A program made the position numbers and the translations under genes. Under the pieces are notes generated by a model. That model ran no database searches. It had not been told where the DNA came from and saw nothing but the letters and a program-made list of their open reading frames with translations. DNA of 64,000 nt from assembly GCF_002855515.1 (NCBI RefSeq), contig NZ_PKRP01000006.1, positions 62,001-126,000 on the forward strand, written 5' to 3'. Source of the stretch: Rhizobium sp. TH135. Lineage in GTDB: Bacteria; Pseudomonadota; Alphaproteobacteria; Rhizobiales; Rhizobiaceae. How positions within the stretch are numbered: position 1 is the first letter of the stretch; each line of letters starts with the position of its first letter. Shown here piece by piece: positions 1-9,359 of the stretch.

Positions 1-2258
1 CTGCGCGGGAAGCCCTTCGGCACAAGGCGTCCGGCCGAGGCGCGGTCGCCCTGCCATTCGACCAGCTCTTCCTTCGTCTTGGTGAAGGTGCGCCCGGCGC
101 TATCTGCCCAGGTGAGGCCGTCGGCCATCGTGAAGAACTTCACGTCGGAAATGCCGCCATCCTTGTAGCGCTGCAAGCGCACGCCCTTGCCGCGGGTCAT
201 TTCCGGGATCTGGGCAAGCGGGAAGACGAGCAGTTTGCGGTTTTCACCGACGACCGCCATATGGTCGCCACTCACGGGCACCACGAGCTTGGCTTCATCG
301 GGCATGCCGACATTCATCACCTGCTTGCCCTTGCGGGTGTTGGCGACGACTTCACCCTCCGGCACGATAAAGCCGTTGCCGGCGGTCGAGACGAAGATGA
401 GCTTGCGGCTGGAATCGTGGACGAAGGCGGTCAGCACGTCCTGGTCGTTTTCCATGTCGACCATGATGCGCAGCGGTTCGCCATGGCCTCTACCACCGGG
501 TAGCTTGTCACCGCCCAGCGTGTAGACCTTGCCGCCCGTCGTCACGAGCAGGATCTTGTCCGTGGTCTGGGCCGGGAAGGCAACCTTCAGCGCGTCGCCT
601 TCCTTGAAGGTCAGCGATGACGTGTCGGAGATGTGGCCCTTCAGTGCGCGGATCCAGCCCTTTTCGGAGATGACGACGGTGATCGGCTCCTTTTCGATCA
701 TCGCCTGCTGGATCGCTTCAACATCGGCATCGGGCGCGTCGGAGAAGACGGTGCGGCGGCGGCCAAGTTCGGTGGCCTTCGCATATTTCTTCTTCACCTC
801 GCCGATTTCCCAGGAGACCGTCTGCCACTGCTTGTCGGTGGAGGCGAGCAAGGATTCGATCTCGGCCTTCTCGGCGGAGAGCGCGTCATGCTCCTTGCGG
901 ATCTCGAATTCCTCAAGCTTGCGCAGGTTGCGCAGGCGCATGTTGAGGATGGCTTCGGCCTGGTTGTCGGTCAGATCCCATTTGGCGATCAGGACCGGCT
1001 TCGGCTCGTCCTCCTCGCGGATGATGCGGATCACTTCGTCGAGATTGAGATAGGCAATCAGCAGGCCGCCGAGGATCTCGAGGCGGCGGTCGATCGCAGC
1101 CAGGCGGAATTTGGACCGGCGGACGAGCACGTCCTTGCGGTGGTCGAGCCACTCGGTCAGCACCTCGTTGAGGGCCATGACCTTGGGGACTTTGCCCTGC
1201 GACAGCACGTTCATGTTGAGCGGAATGCGGCTTTCGAGCTCGGTGAGCTTGAACAGCGATTCCATCAGCAGCGTTGCGTCGACCGTGCGGCTCTTCGGTA
1301 CGAGGACGAGACGGATGTCTTCGGCGCTCTCGTCGCGCACGTCTTCGAGCAGCGGCAGGCGACGAGCGATCAGGAGTTCAGCGATCTTTTCGATCAGGCG
1401 CGACTTCTGCACCTGGAACGGGATCTGGGTGACGATGATCTGGTAGCCGCCACGGCCGAGATCCTCGATCTCCCATTTGGCGCGTACCCGGAAGCCACCG
1501 CGACCGGTGCGATAGGTCTCGAGCATCGAGGCACGGCTCTCGACGATCACGCCGCCGGTCGGGAAATCAGGGCCCTCAATGCCGCCGCGTTCCGGATGGG
1601 CGGGATCGGCAAACAGTTCCTCGACGGACGCGCCGGGGTTCTTGATCAGGTAGAGCGCGGCGTCGCAGAGCTCATGGGCGTTGTGCGGCGGAATGGAGGT
1701 CGCCATGCCGACCGCAATGCCCGAGGCGCCATTCGCCAGAAGGTTGGGGAAGGCGCCCGGCAGAACCGTCGGCTCGTCGTCTTCTTCGTTATAGGTCGGG
1801 CGGAAGTCGACGGCGTCCTGATCGATGCCTTCCAGCAGCAGGGCCGCGACATCGGTCATGCGGGCTTCGGTGTAACGATAGGCGGCAGCGCTATCGCCGT
1901 CGATATTGCCGAAGTTCCCCTGCCCGTCCACAACCGGGTAACGCTGGGAGAAGTCCTGCGCGAGGCGCACCAGCGCATCATAGACCGACTGGTCGCCATG
2001 CGGGTGGAACTTACCGATGACGTCACCAACGATACGGGCGCATTTCTTGAAGGCCGAGTTCGGCCGGATGCCCATTTCGCTCATCGCGTGGATGATGCGG
2101 CGATGCACCGGCTTCAGTCCGTCACGGACGTCCGGCAGCGCGCGATGCATGATCGTCGACAAGGCATAGGCGAGATAACGCTCTTCGAGCGCCGCCTTCA
2201 GGTCGACCGGAAGAATGTTGTCGCCACCCTCTTCGGGCGGAAGCAGATTTGTCCCCAT
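1..2258 (-). CDS. parC: DNA topoisomerase IV subunit A (last few codons outside window)
   Basis: ParC is the DNA-cleaving subunit of topoisomerase IV, which decatenates replicated chromosomes with ParE. The protein reads [10 protein letters not shown] from the ATG at 2258. It carries the helix-turn-helix segment [15 protein letters not shown] (about residues 82-96) and the strand-passage motif [12 protein letters not shown], followed by [11 protein letters not shown], in which the Tyr near residue 129 is the expected catalytic nucleophile. The frame runs off the left edge at PKGFPR, which resembles the usual ParC end, so about 752 residues are visible and few are missing. ParC is preferred over GyrA because of the N-terminus, the HPHGDQS motif and a length near 750. 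The Ser that often confers quinolone sensitivity is Gln here. Confidence 0.95.
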   Translation of the reverse strand, partial: MGTNLLPPEEGGDNILPVDLKAALEERYLAYALSTIMHRALPDVRDGLKPVHRRIIHAMSEMGIRPNSAFKKCARIVGDVIGKFHPHGDQSVYDALVRLAQDFSQRYPVVDGQGNFGNIDGDSAAAYRYTEARMTDVAALLLEGIDQDAVDFRPTYNEEDDEPTVLPGAFPNLLANGASGIAVGMATSIPPHNAHELCDAALYLIKNPGASVEELFADPAHPERGGIEGPDFPTGGVIVESRASMLETYRTGRGGFRVRAKWEIEDLGRGGYQIIVTQIPFQVQKSRLIEKIAELLIARRLPLLEDVRDESAEDIRLVLVPKSRTVDATLLMESLFKLTELESRIPLNMNVLSQGKVPKVMALNEVLTEWLDHRKDVLVRRSKFRLAAIDRRLEILGGLLIAYLNLDEVIRIIREEDEPKPVLIAKWDLTDNQAEAILNMRLRNLRKLEEFEIRKEHDALSAEKAEIESLLASTDKQWQTVSWEIGEVKKKYAKATELGRRRTVFSDAPDADVEAIQQAMIEKEPITVVISEKGWIRALKGHISDTSSLTFKEGDALKVAFPAQTTDKILLVTTGGKVYTLGGDKLPGGRGHGEPLRIMVDMENDQDVLTAFVHDSSRKLIFVSTAGNGFIVPEGEVVANTRKGKQVMNVGMPDEAKLVVPVSGDHMAVVGENRKLLVFPLAQIPEMTRGKGVRLQRYKDGGISDVKFFTMADGLTWADSAGRTFTKTKEELVEWQGDRASAGRLVPKGFPR

Positions 2259-2380
2259 GCGTCTCACCTATCGGAGAAGACCCGGAACGGCAAGGAAACC
2301 GGGGATTCTGCCTGTGGATTAAGGGGCTGTGACCGTCATCACGCCACAATCCCCCCGCACCGGTCTATGGCGAAAATCGG

Positions 2381-2409
2381 TGGACGTTTTTTCAATCCCC
2401 CTTATAAAT
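2381..2409 (+). promoter_or_regulatory. Candidate sigma-70 type promoter for the secreted protein gene
   Basis: TGGACG at 2381-2386 and TATAAA at 2404-2409 are 17 bp apart and lie about 55 bp before the ATG at 2465. Spacing and the AT-rich -10 fit a housekeeping promoter. It was picked by eye and has not been tested. Confidence 0.4.
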
Positions 2410-2464
2410 ATCGCCGACCTTTTGGGCACGCTCAATGCGGCCAACAGCAACAGAGGACCTCGTC

Positions 2465-3661
2465 ATGACCTTGTACCGTTCCACCCGAATTCTGCTCGCG
2501 GGCGCGGCGCTCTGCGCGTTCACCGGCCCCGCGCTCGCGCTGGACGGACAGGATTTGCTCAAGAAGATCAATGCTGCCTTCGCAACTGGCGGCACCAACA
2601 TCACCGCCGACAGCGTCGAGGTCGATGGATCCAACGTGATCCTGAAGGGCCTCAAGCTGGGCGTCGAAGCTGAGCCGACGGACAAGCCGCTGATGCTTCA
2701 GGAGCTGACGCTCGAAGGCGTCACCGAGGAAGAAGGCGGCGCCTATTACATCGAACGTGTCGAATTCCCCGAGGTGAACGTCTCGGAAGAGAAGTCGACC
2801 TTCAAGGTTCAGGATCTCTACCTCTCCGGCGTTTATGTCCCAGGCGATGCCAATGCTGAGGGTATCGATTCGCTGATGTTCTACGAAGAGGCCCATAGCG
2901 GTCCGGTGGAAGTCACCGTCGACGGCAAGCCGGTCTTCTCGATGGCGGAAGCCGTCGGCACGATGGGCCTGTCCGAAGACGAGACCACGATCACCTTCGA
3001 GGGCACGGTGACCGGCGTAAAGGCTGATCTCAGCACCGTCGAAGATCCGAAGGCCAAGGAATCCATCGAAGCGCTCGGTCTCACCAGCCTCGACGGCAAC
3101 ATGAACATGTCCGGCAGCTGGGAAGTCGAGAGCGGCACGATCGACATCGAGGACTACTCGATCGATTTCGCCAATGTCGGCAAGCTTTCGCTTGCCTTCT
3201 CGATGTCCGGCTACACGCTCGACCTCGTCAAGCAGATGCAGGAACAGGCCCGCATGATGCAGGCACAGCCTCAGAACGAGCAGGCCCAGCAGGCTGCTGG
3301 TCTCGCCATGCTCGGCCTCGTCCAGCAGCTGTCGCTGGTCGATGCGCAGGTCCGCTTCGAGGATGCCGGCATCACCAAGCGCGGCCTCGACTATGCCGGC
3401 AAAAGCCAGGGTGCCGACGGCGCCCAGATGGCGCAGATGGTCAAGGGCATGGTTCCGATCCTGCTTGCCCAGGCCAAGCTCGGCGCGCTGCAGAACGAGG
3501 TCTCGGCCGCGGTCAACAGCTATATCGACAACCCGAAGGCGCTGACCATTGCAGCGGCCCCTGCGAGCCCGGTCGCCTTCCCGATGATCATGGGTGCTGC
3601 CATGGGCGCGCCGGAGACGATCCCGGGTCTGATCGGCCTGAAGATTACCGCCAACGACTGA
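2465..3661 (+). CDS. Secreted protein of unknown function (398 aa)
   Basis: I do not recognise a named family. The first residues (MTLYRSTRILLAGAALCAFTG) form a Sec-type signal peptide with likely cleavage after ALA near residue 25, so the mature protein should be periplasmic. The mature part is acidic and strand-rich. A Met/Gln-rich segment (KQMQEQARMMQAQPQ) lies about two thirds along, before a hydrophobic tail. The ATG at 2465 is preferred over one 30 bp upstream because AGAGGA sits 8 bp before it and only this start puts the signal peptide at the N-terminus. The gene is monocistronic: parC diverges from it and a strong terminator follows. Confidence 0.75.
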   Translation: MTLYRSTRILLAGAALCAFTGPALALDGQDLLKKINAAFATGGTNITADSVEVDGSNVILKGLKLGVEAEPTDKPLMLQELTLEGVTEEEGGAYYIERVEFPEVNVSEEKSTFKVQDLYLSGVYVPGDANAEGIDSLMFYEEAHSGPVEVTVDGKPVFSMAEAVGTMGLSEDETTITFEGTVTGVKADLSTVEDPKAKESIEALGLTSLDGNMNMSGSWEVESGTIDIEDYSIDFANVGKLSLAFSMSGYTLDLVKQMQEQARMMQAQPQNEQAQQAAGLAMLGLVQQLSLVDAQVRFEDAGITKRGLDYAGKSQGADGAQMAQMVKGMVPILLAQAKLGALQNEVSAAVNSYIDNPKALTIAAAPASPVAFPMIMGAAMGAPETIPGLIGLKITAND

Positions 3662-3684
3662 TCTCAGCCTTAGCTGAGACACGG

Positions 3685-3715
3685 AGCCCGGCCCGCGAAA
3701 GCGGCCGGGCTTTTT
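3685..3715 (+). terminator. Rho-independent terminator after the secreted protein gene
   Basis: The arms AGCCCGGCC (3685-3693) and GGCCGGGCT (3703-3711) pair perfectly around a 9-nt loop and run into TTTTT. Confidence 0.9.
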
Positions 3716-3733
3716 CTTGGCCTTGAGATCAAC

Positions 3734-3759
3734 AAAAAAGGCCGGGATCGCTCCCGGCC
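3734..3759 (-). terminator. Rho-independent terminator of aspS
   Basis: On the minus strand GGCCGGGA and TCCCGGCC (3752-3759 and 3740-3747) pair around a 4-nt loop and are followed by six T (3734-3739). It lies about 25 bp beyond the aspS stop codon and opposes the terminator at 3685-3715. Confidence 0.9.
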
Positions 3760-3785
3760 TCTTCCATTCAATTCATCGAACCCGA

Positions 3786-5576
3786 TCAGTCCTTCTTAGG
3801 CTGCGGCACAACGCGCAGCGCCAGTTCGCGCAGCTGCGTCGGGGTCGCCGGCGACGGAGCGTTCATCAGCAGGTCCTGGGCCTGCTGGTTCATCGGGAAC
3901 AGCGAGATTTCGCGCAGGTTCTTCGCACCGACAAGCAGCATGACCACGCGGTCGATGCCGAAGGCGCAGCCGCCATGCGGGGGGGCGCCGTACTGGAAGG
4001 CACGGTACATGCCGCCGAAGCGTTCCTCGACATCCGCCTGGGACAGACCGACCTTTTCAAAGGCCTTGACCATCAGCTCCGGCGACTGGTTACGGATCGA
4101 GCCCGAGGCGATTTCGAAGCCATTGCAGACCGCGTCATACTGATAGGCCTTAAGCGACAGCGGATCCTGGCTTTCCAGCGCTTCCAGACCACCCTGCGGC
4201 ATCGAGAAGGGGTTGTGGGCGAAGTCGATCTTCTTTTCTTCCTCGTTGTATTCGTAGAACGGGAAGTCGACGATCCAGCACATTTCGAAACGGTCGCGAT
4301 CGACGAGGTTCAGTTCTTCGCCGGCGCGGGTGCGGGCTTCACCGGCAAACTTGTAGAACTTGGCCGGATCGCCGGCGACGAAGAAGGCCGCATCGCCCGG
4401 CTCGAGGCCGAGCTGCTGACGGATCGCTTCGGTGCGCTCTTCGCCGATGTTCTTGGCGAGCGGGCCGGAACCGGCGATCTTGCCGTCCTCTTCCTTCCAG
4501 AAGATGTAGCCGAGGCCCGGCTGGCCGGTCGATTGCGCCCAGGCGTTCATGCGGTCGCAGAATGCGCGCGAACCACCTGTTTTGGCGGGGATCGCCCAGA
4601 TCTCGACCTTCGGGTTGGACGCGATCATGCCGGCGAAGACCTTGAAGCCGGAATCACGGAAGTGGTCGGTAACGCCTTCCATGACGATCGGGTTGCGCAG
4701 GTCCGGCTTGTCGGAGCCATACTTGCGGATCGCGACGTCGTAAGGGATGCGCGGCCATTCCTTGGTGACCGGCTTGCCTTCGGCGAACTGCTCGAAGACC
4801 GAGGTCATCATCGGCTCCATCGTCTGCCAGATGTCTTCCTGGGTCACGAAGCTCATTTCGACGTCGAGCTGGTAGAATTCGCCCGGCAGACGGTCGGCGC
4901 GCGGGTCTTCGTCGCGGAAGCAGGGCGCGATCTGGAAATAGCGGTCGAAGCCGGCGACCATGAGCAGCTGTTTGTACTGCTGCGGTGCCTGCGGCAGCGC
5001 GAAGAACTTGCCTTCGTGGATACGGCTCGGCACGAGGAAGTCGCGTGCACCTTCCGGCGACGAGGCGGTCAGGATCGGGGTCGAATATTCGGCAAAGCCG
5101 GCAGCGGCCATGCCCGTGCGCATCGACGAGATGATCTGGGTGCGCTTGACGATGTTCTTGTGCAGCGTGTCGCGGCGCAGATCGAGGAAGCGGTACTTCA
5201 GGCGCACGTCTTCCGGATAGTCGGGCTCGCCGAAGACCGGCAGCGGCAGTTCCTTGGCAGCCGAGAGAACTTCGATTTCCTGGGCGTAGAGTTCGATCTC
5301 GCCGGTTGCCATGGCCTTGTTGGTGGTCTCTTCCGAACGGGCCTTGACGAGGCCATCGATGCGGATGACCCATTCGCCACGCACGGTTTCGGCCAGCTTG
5401 AAGGCCGGGCTATCCGGATCGGCGACGACCTGGGTGATGCCGTAATGGTCGCGCAGGTCGATGAAGAGCACGCCGCCATGGTCACGGACACGATGGACCC
5501 AGCCCGAGAGGCGGACGGTCTGACCGACGTCGGATTTGCGAAGAGCGGCACAGGTGTGGCTGCGGTAACGATGCAT
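3786..5576 (-). CDS. aspS: Aspartyl-tRNA synthetase, probably non-discriminating type
   Basis: AspRS attaches aspartate to tRNA(Asp). In bacteria without AsnRS it also mischarges tRNA(Asn), which GatCAB then amidates. The 596-aa protein has the N-terminal OB-fold ([12 protein letters not shown]), class II motif 2 ([17 protein letters not shown]), the bacterial GAD insertion and motif 3 ([14 protein letters not shown]) near the C-terminus. The start MHRYRSHTC at 5576 has AGGAAA about 10 bp upstream and matches family length; an 18-codon extension upstream has no support. His33 in RDHGG and the Gly in ATGEIEL match positions linked to relaxed tRNA specificity in Pseudomonas AspRS. The specificity call is therefore inference from known family residues. 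Confidence 0.95.
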   Translation of the reverse strand: MHRYRSHTCAALRKSDVGQTVRLSGWVHRVRDHGGVLFIDLRDHYGITQVVADPDSPAFKLAETVRGEWVIRIDGLVKARSEETTNKAMATGEIELYAQEIEVLSAAKELPLPVFGEPDYPEDVRLKYRFLDLRRDTLHKNIVKRTQIISSMRTGMAAAGFAEYSTPILTASSPEGARDFLVPSRIHEGKFFALPQAPQQYKQLLMVAGFDRYFQIAPCFRDEDPRADRLPGEFYQLDVEMSFVTQEDIWQTMEPMMTSVFEQFAEGKPVTKEWPRIPYDVAIRKYGSDKPDLRNPIVMEGVTDHFRDSGFKVFAGMIASNPKVEIWAIPAKTGGSRAFCDRMNAWAQSTGQPGLGYIFWKEEDGKIAGSGPLAKNIGEERTEAIRQQLGLEPGDAAFFVAGDPAKFYKFAGEARTRAGEELNLVDRDRFEMCWIVDFPFYEYNEEEKKIDFAHNPFSMPQGGLEALESQDPLSLKAYQYDAVCNGFEIASGSIRNQSPELMVKAFEKVGLSQADVEERFGGMYRAFQYGAPPHGGCAFGIDRVVMLLVGAKNLREISLFPMNQQAQDLLMNAPSPATPTQLRELALRVVPQPKKD

Positions 5577-6038
5577 GATGTCGTGCTTTCCTGGACTGAT
5601 AGACGGCTGGCGGGCACAAGAATCCGGCACACGGCCAGCCGATAGAAAATCGGGCGGAAAAGCGCATGGTGCGCCTGATTTGTCAAGGCTGCGTGGTGGG
5701 GGGCGTGGCCGAAGCCGCTTCTCCGGTGGGGTGCTGAGCCTTGCTCATTAGAGGGCGCGGCGGCGAATTGAATGCAATTTCTTCGCAAAGGGCGAGACGG
5801 CCCCGAACAGCTCGTTCGGCTCATAGCCGTTACGGGGCCGCGAGGGGACTGTCAGATTTTGGAGTGCGGAGAAGCAAGAACGGCCCGGCAGATCCACTTC
5901 AGGAGATGCATGATCTGGCTATGATCGAAACACCCGATGCGAGATCGTATCTGGTAGACGCCGCCTTGCGAAACTGCTCGAATGCCATGTTGCAAGGTTA
6001 CGTCGATCAGGCGTCCCAAACAGAGGAGAGAAGAGCGC
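5577..6038. other. Intergenic stretch between aspS and the BLUF gene
   Basis: This 460-bp region carries the aspS leader (minus strand) and the upstream region of the BLUF gene. It contains only short ORFs, including one of about 50 codons from 5771 and one from about 5921 that runs into the BLUF start in another frame. Neither has a convincing SD or recognisable product. I see no clear terminator or operator. Confidence 0.5.
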
Positions 6039-6449
6039 ATGGATGTGTTTCGGGCCATCTACTCGTCAGAACCCTTCGGCTATGACAGCGCAATTTTAGA
6101 CGGGATCCTGATGGAGGCCCGGCGCGCAAATCTCCGGGACGGCATCACAGGTGCCCTTATCTGCCGCGCAGACATCTACCTGCAATGGCTTGAAGGCCCC
6201 GAGCTGGAGGTCCGGAAGACCCTGGAACGCATTGAGCGCGACGACCGCCACCTCGAGGTGAAGGTACATGTCGCAGAACATGTCCCGGAGCGAACGTTCG
6301 GAGAATGGGCGATGTTGCACGATCCGGCGGCAACATGGATCTGGACGCAAAGCGAGATTGCAAGTGGCGCCCTCAAGCGAACGACACCGGAAGAGATAAC
6401 GGAGTTCTTCTTACGTCTTCGACGCACTGGGGCTGCTGACGGTAAATGA
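6039..6449 (+). CDS. Short BLUF-domain blue-light sensor protein
   Basis: BLUF domains bind FAD and respond to blue light through a hydrogen-bond switch. The 136-aa protein is almost all BLUF domain. Tyr8 (AIYSS), Asn31 (RRANLRDGITG), Gln49 (YLQWLEG), Trp90 and Met92 (FGEWAML) fall where the photoactive residues Tyr, Asn, Gln, Trp and Met lie in short BLUF proteins such as BlrB. It should therefore be photocompetent. The start at 6039 follows GAGGAGAGAAG, and a 19-codon upstream extension is unlikely. No output domain is present, so signalling would have to be by protein contact. The next gene, a DUF1349 protein, lies about 56 bp downstream on the same strand and may be cotranscribed. Confidence 0.9.
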   Translation: MDVFRAIYSSEPFGYDSAILDGILMEARRANLRDGITGALICRADIYLQWLEGPELEVRKTLERIERDDRHLEVKVHVAEHVPERTFGEWAMLHDPAATWIWTQSEIASGALKRTTPEEITEFFLRLRRTGAADGK

Positions 6450-6505
6450 TGTCCCTGACCGCGAGCAGAGTCGGCCGTAGGCCTCTATGGAACAAGTTTT
6501 ATTAG

Positions 6506-7096
6506 GTGACGAAGTTGCAGAGTTTTAAGAACGGACGGTGGCTCAATGCGCCTACAAAAGCAGATGCTTCGGATACCGAACTCTCCGTAACGACTGACGC
6601 CAACACGGATTTTTGGCGAGAGACACACTACGGCTTTGTGCGCGACAGTGGCCACTTCTACGCATTCCAGGCCGAAAGCGATTTCACAGCCCAGGTTCGT
6701 GTCCAGGCGCATTTTGAACATCTATACGACCAGGCTGGCCTCATGGTCAGGCTTGACGAGAGACGGTGGGTCAAGACCGGGATCGAGTTTTCGGACGGAT
6801 ATGGCTTGCTCGGCAGCGCGCTGACGGATGGAGCGTCCGACTGGGCAACAGGGCGATACGACGGCGACCCATCCGATTTCTGGATCAGGGTGACCGTCCA
6901 GAATGGCGTATTGCGAATACAGGCATCAGCCGATGCAAAAACGTGGCCACTGGTCCGCCTCTGCCCATTCCCAGAAGCGAAGCATTATCTCGTTGGCCCA
7001 ATGTGCTGCACTCCCGAACGTGCAGGCTTGGAGGTAAGATTTAGTGAGTGGCAATTAGGGCGGGCCTTGGGCAAAGACCTCCATGACCTGACGTAG
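6506..7096 (+). CDS. DUF1349 (concanavalin-like fold) protein
   Basis: The 196-aa sequence matches the DUF1349 family (jelly-roll fold, related to yeast 'regulation of enolase protein 1'): TDFWRETHYGFVRDSGHFY, then DQAGLMVRLDERRWVKTGIE, and GDPSDFWIRV. There is no signal peptide or membrane segment, so it is probably cytoplasmic. No catalytic role is established for the family; the fold suggests carbohydrate or small-ligand binding. The start is GTG at 6506 with only a weak SD. A TTG a few codons later is possible. It may be cotranscribed with the BLUF gene. Confidence 0.8.
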   Translation: MTKLQSFKNGRWLNAPTKADASDTELSVTTDANTDFWRETHYGFVRDSGHFYAFQAESDFTAQVRVQAHFEHLYDQAGLMVRLDERRWVKTGIEFSDGYGLLGSALTDGASDWATGRYDGDPSDFWIRVTVQNGVLRIQASADAKTWPLVRLCPFPEAKHYLVGPMCCTPERAGLEVRFSEWQLGRALGKDLHDLT

Positions 7097-7235
7097 CCCG
7101 CAGAGCGCTTTATTGAGAAGCCGCAGCGTTCGCTTCTGGCGCAAAAGCGAGGAAACTTTGCTGCGAATGATGATGCTTCAGGAACGGCAAAGGACGGCGT
7201 GTTCGGCCTGAACGGAGGCCCAAACCACCCGCCCC

Positions 7236-7844
7236 TCACTCCGGCAGCAACACGCTCGCCAGATCCAGCGGCGCCGCGAAGGGCTCGCAGCCGGTGCCGC
7301 CGTCGCCTTCCGGTGGCAGCTTGCCGTCGATCATCAGATGCGCGTGGCCGTGGATCTGCGACCACACCAGCTGCTCGACAGCCGCCCTGCCCTCCGGGGT
7401 ATCCAGCTTCATGCGCTTTGCCACCGGCCACGAGATCTCCTCGAGCACGGCATGGGCGGCGTTCGCGGGTGGACCGATGGCCGGGTCGTCCCAGTCGAGG
7501 CGGTTGGCGGTGAACATCAGGCGGAAGAGATGCGGGCGGGACCTGGCAAAGTTCAGATAGCCGCGTGAGGCCGCCCGTAGCTGCTCCGCGGAATTATCAG
7601 GCGCTGCCGCCATGGCCTCCCGCATCGAGGCGGCAAACAGCCTGAAGCCTTCGACGGCAAAGGCGGTCATCAGGTGACGCAGGGTCGGGAAATGATGTTC
7701 GGGTGCCGAATGGGACACGCCAACGCGGGCGGCGAGTTTGCGAAGCGTCAGGCCTTCCAGGCCCTGCTCCTCGAGCATGTCGAGCCCTGTGCCGATCAGC
7801 GCCTGGCGCAGGTCGCCATGGTGATAGGATTTCTGTCTTGCCAT
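7236..7844 (-). CDS. TetR-family transcriptional regulator
   Basis: The 202-aa protein begins MARQKSYHHGDLRQALI and has a TetR N-terminal helix-turn-helix (LTLRKLAARVGVSHSAPEHHF, about residues 30-50). Its C-terminal domain resembles the WHG/TetR_C type (SRPHLFRLMF, VWSQIHGHAHLM). GAAGGGGC precedes the ATG at 7844. The gene diverges from the ABA4-like operon across about 100 bp, the usual layout for a local repressor that also controls itself. The ligand is unknown. Confidence 0.9.
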   Translation of the reverse strand: MARQKSYHHGDLRQALIGTGLDMLEEQGLEGLTLRKLAARVGVSHSAPEHHFPTLRHLMTAFAVEGFRLFAASMREAMAAAPDNSAEQLRAASRGYLNFARSRPHLFRLMFTANRLDWDDPAIGPPANAAHAVLEEISWPVAKRMKLDTPEGRAAVEQLVWSQIHGHAHLMIDGKLPPEGDGGTGCEPFAAPLDLASVLLPE

Positions 7845-7943
7845 GCCCCTTCATAACCGCTCGAACCCACGTCGTCAAAATCAATCTTGACATTGCCAAG
7901 TTATCTCGCATGCTTATCTTGTCACCGTCAAGATGAGGCTTCC
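7845..7943. promoter_or_regulatory. Divergent control region between tetR and the ABA4-like gene
   Basis: The 99-bp gap holds TTGACA at 7887-7892, a candidate -35 for the rightward operon, and a direct repeat TTATCT at 7901-7906 and 7914-7919. CTTGAC near 7886 and GTCAAG near 7928 are inverted. Any of these could be the TetR operator; the exact site cannot be fixed by eye. Confidence 0.35.
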
Positions 7944-8375
7944 ATGTCCCCCGACACCGTGTTTTCGATTACCAGCAGCACCGCCATGGCCGGCTGGTTG
8001 CTGCTTATCCTCGCGCCGCGCTGGCGCGCCCTCATCGCTTTCATTCGCTTCGGCCTGATCGGCGCGCTGTCGCTCACCTATGCCGTCTTGATCCTCGTCT
8101 ACTTCTTCCGCGTCGAGGGCGGCGGCTTTGGCTCGATCGCGGAGGTGCGGGCGCTCTTCATGAGCGATCCGGTGCTGGTCGCCGGCTGGGTGCATTACCT
8201 CGCCTTCGATCTCTTCATCGGCACCTGGATTGCCGTCGAGGCCGACAAGCGCGGCTACAATCGCCTGCTGCAGGCGCCGATGCTGGTCGCCACCTTCATG
8301 TTCGGGCCGCTCGGCCTCCTGCTCTTTTATCTCACCCGCGCGACGGAAACCGCGCTTGAGCCCCGAAAGGCCTGA
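7944..8375 (+). CDS. ABA4-like (DUF4281) membrane protein
   Basis: This 143-aa protein has about four membrane segments and fits the ABA4/DUF4281 family: an N-terminal helix (TAMAGWLLLILAPRW), LTYAVLILVYFF, the conserved stretch GWVHYLAFDLFIGTWIAVEA, and a final helix (FMFGPLGLLLFYLTR). In plants ABA4 is needed for neoxanthin synthesis; the role of bacterial homologues is not known to me. The start at 7944 has ATGAGG about 6 bp upstream. The next gene starts 3 bp after the stop, so the two are almost certainly cotranscribed, probably under the divergent TetR regulator. Confidence 0.85.
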   Translation: MSPDTVFSITSSTAMAGWLLLILAPRWRALIAFIRFGLIGALSLTYAVLILVYFFRVEGGGFGSIAEVRALFMSDPVLVAGWVHYLAFDLFIGTWIAVEADKRGYNRLLQAPMLVATFMFGPLGLLLFYLTRATETALEPRKA

Positions 8376-8378
8376 CCG

Positions 8379-9224
8379 ATGACCATGCTCTTCAACGACA
8401 GCGTTGCGCTCGCGCCATCTCCGGATCTCGCTGCTGCCGAACAAAGAACCCGCCGTGTGCTGATCGTCGGTATCGGGCTGTCGGTGGCGCTGGCCTTCCC
8501 GAGCCTGATTGCGCTTGGCCTCGACGACCGGCTGATCAACGGCATCAGCGTCTGGAGCAAGCCGCTGAAGTTCCAGGCTTCGCTCACCATGATGCTTTTG
8601 ACGCTCATCCTTCTGCTGCCGCTGATCGAGGCGCGGACGCGGGCCGGGCTCGGCGTATTTCTGGCGAGCCTGATGGCGGCGATCACGGCAAACGGCGAAG
8701 TCTTCTACATCACCCTGCAGGCCGCCCGCGGCCGGGCCTCGCATTTCAACGACTCGACGCCTTTCGAGGCCACGGCCTATAGCGTGATGGGTGTGGGGGC
8801 GGCCCTACTCGTGCTGTCGAGCCTGGTGATCGGGGTCTATATCCTGCGCCGACTGCGCGCCGGCGCGCCCGCCGGCCTGCGGTTCGGCGGCGGCTGGGGT
8901 CTCGTGCTCGGCAGCGTGGCGACCCTGATCACCGCCTTTGCGCTCGGCGGTGGCCAGATCGACGGTCCCGGTCACTGGGTCGGCGGCATCAAGACGGACA
9001 TCGGCGGGTTGCCGCTGTTCGGCTGGTCGCGCACCGGTGGCGATCTGCGCGTGCCGCATTTCTTCGCGACCCATATCATGCAGGCCTTGCCGATCCTGGG
9101 TCTCGGCCTCGACCGCTTCACGCCCCGCTTCGCCAAACCCGGCATCGCGCTCGGCGCCGTCATTTCCATCGCCGTGGTCGTCGGCACTTTCGTGCAGGCA
9201 GTCCAGGGACGACCCTTCCTCTGA
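8379..9224 (+). CDS. Unrecognised multi-pass membrane protein (281 aa)
   Basis: I cannot place this protein in a named family. It has about seven predicted membrane helices, starting near VLIVGIGLSVALAFPSLIAL. A polar loop (RGRASHFNDSTPFEATAYS) lies mid-protein, and a late HFFATHIMQALPILGL segment places two His at a helix boundary. These His-containing segments could be a metal or haem site, but that is only a guess. GAAAGG precedes the ATG at 8379; a second ATG two codons in is possible. It follows the ABA4-like gene by 3 bp and should share its regulation. Confidence 0.75.
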   Translation: MTMLFNDSVALAPSPDLAAAEQRTRRVLIVGIGLSVALAFPSLIALGLDDRLINGISVWSKPLKFQASLTMMLLTLILLLPLIEARTRAGLGVFLASLMAAITANGEVFYITLQAARGRASHFNDSTPFEATAYSVMGVGAALLVLSSLVIGVYILRRLRAGAPAGLRFGGGWGLVLGSVATLITAFALGGGQIDGPGHWVGGIKTDIGGLPLFGWSRTGGDLRVPHFFATHIMQALPILGLGLDRFTPRFAKPGIALGAVISIAVVVGTFVQAVQGRPFL

Positions 9225-9359
9225 CGGTTAAATCTGGGCGTGTGGCGGCAGGCTTGGATTTTGGCCTGTCGCCGTCTGCCGAACAGGTTTAGGAATTCGG
9301 GCCTGCCACGGCACCGACTCAAAAATCACTCGCCCTCGCCGCGGCCTGCAGGCCCTCAG

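Noticed and set aside
633-2468. 611-codon open frame opposite parC
   Set aside because: Shadow of a GC-rich gene on the other strand: Asp/Glu/His/Arg-rich composition, no family pattern, and parC is certain.
3717-5645. 642-codon open frame opposite aspS
   Set aside because: Same effect; aspS motifs are complete on the minus strand and terminators fit it.
5741-6085. Possible small gene before the BLUF gene
   Set aside because: No SD, no recognisable protein, and it overlaps the well-supported BLUF start.
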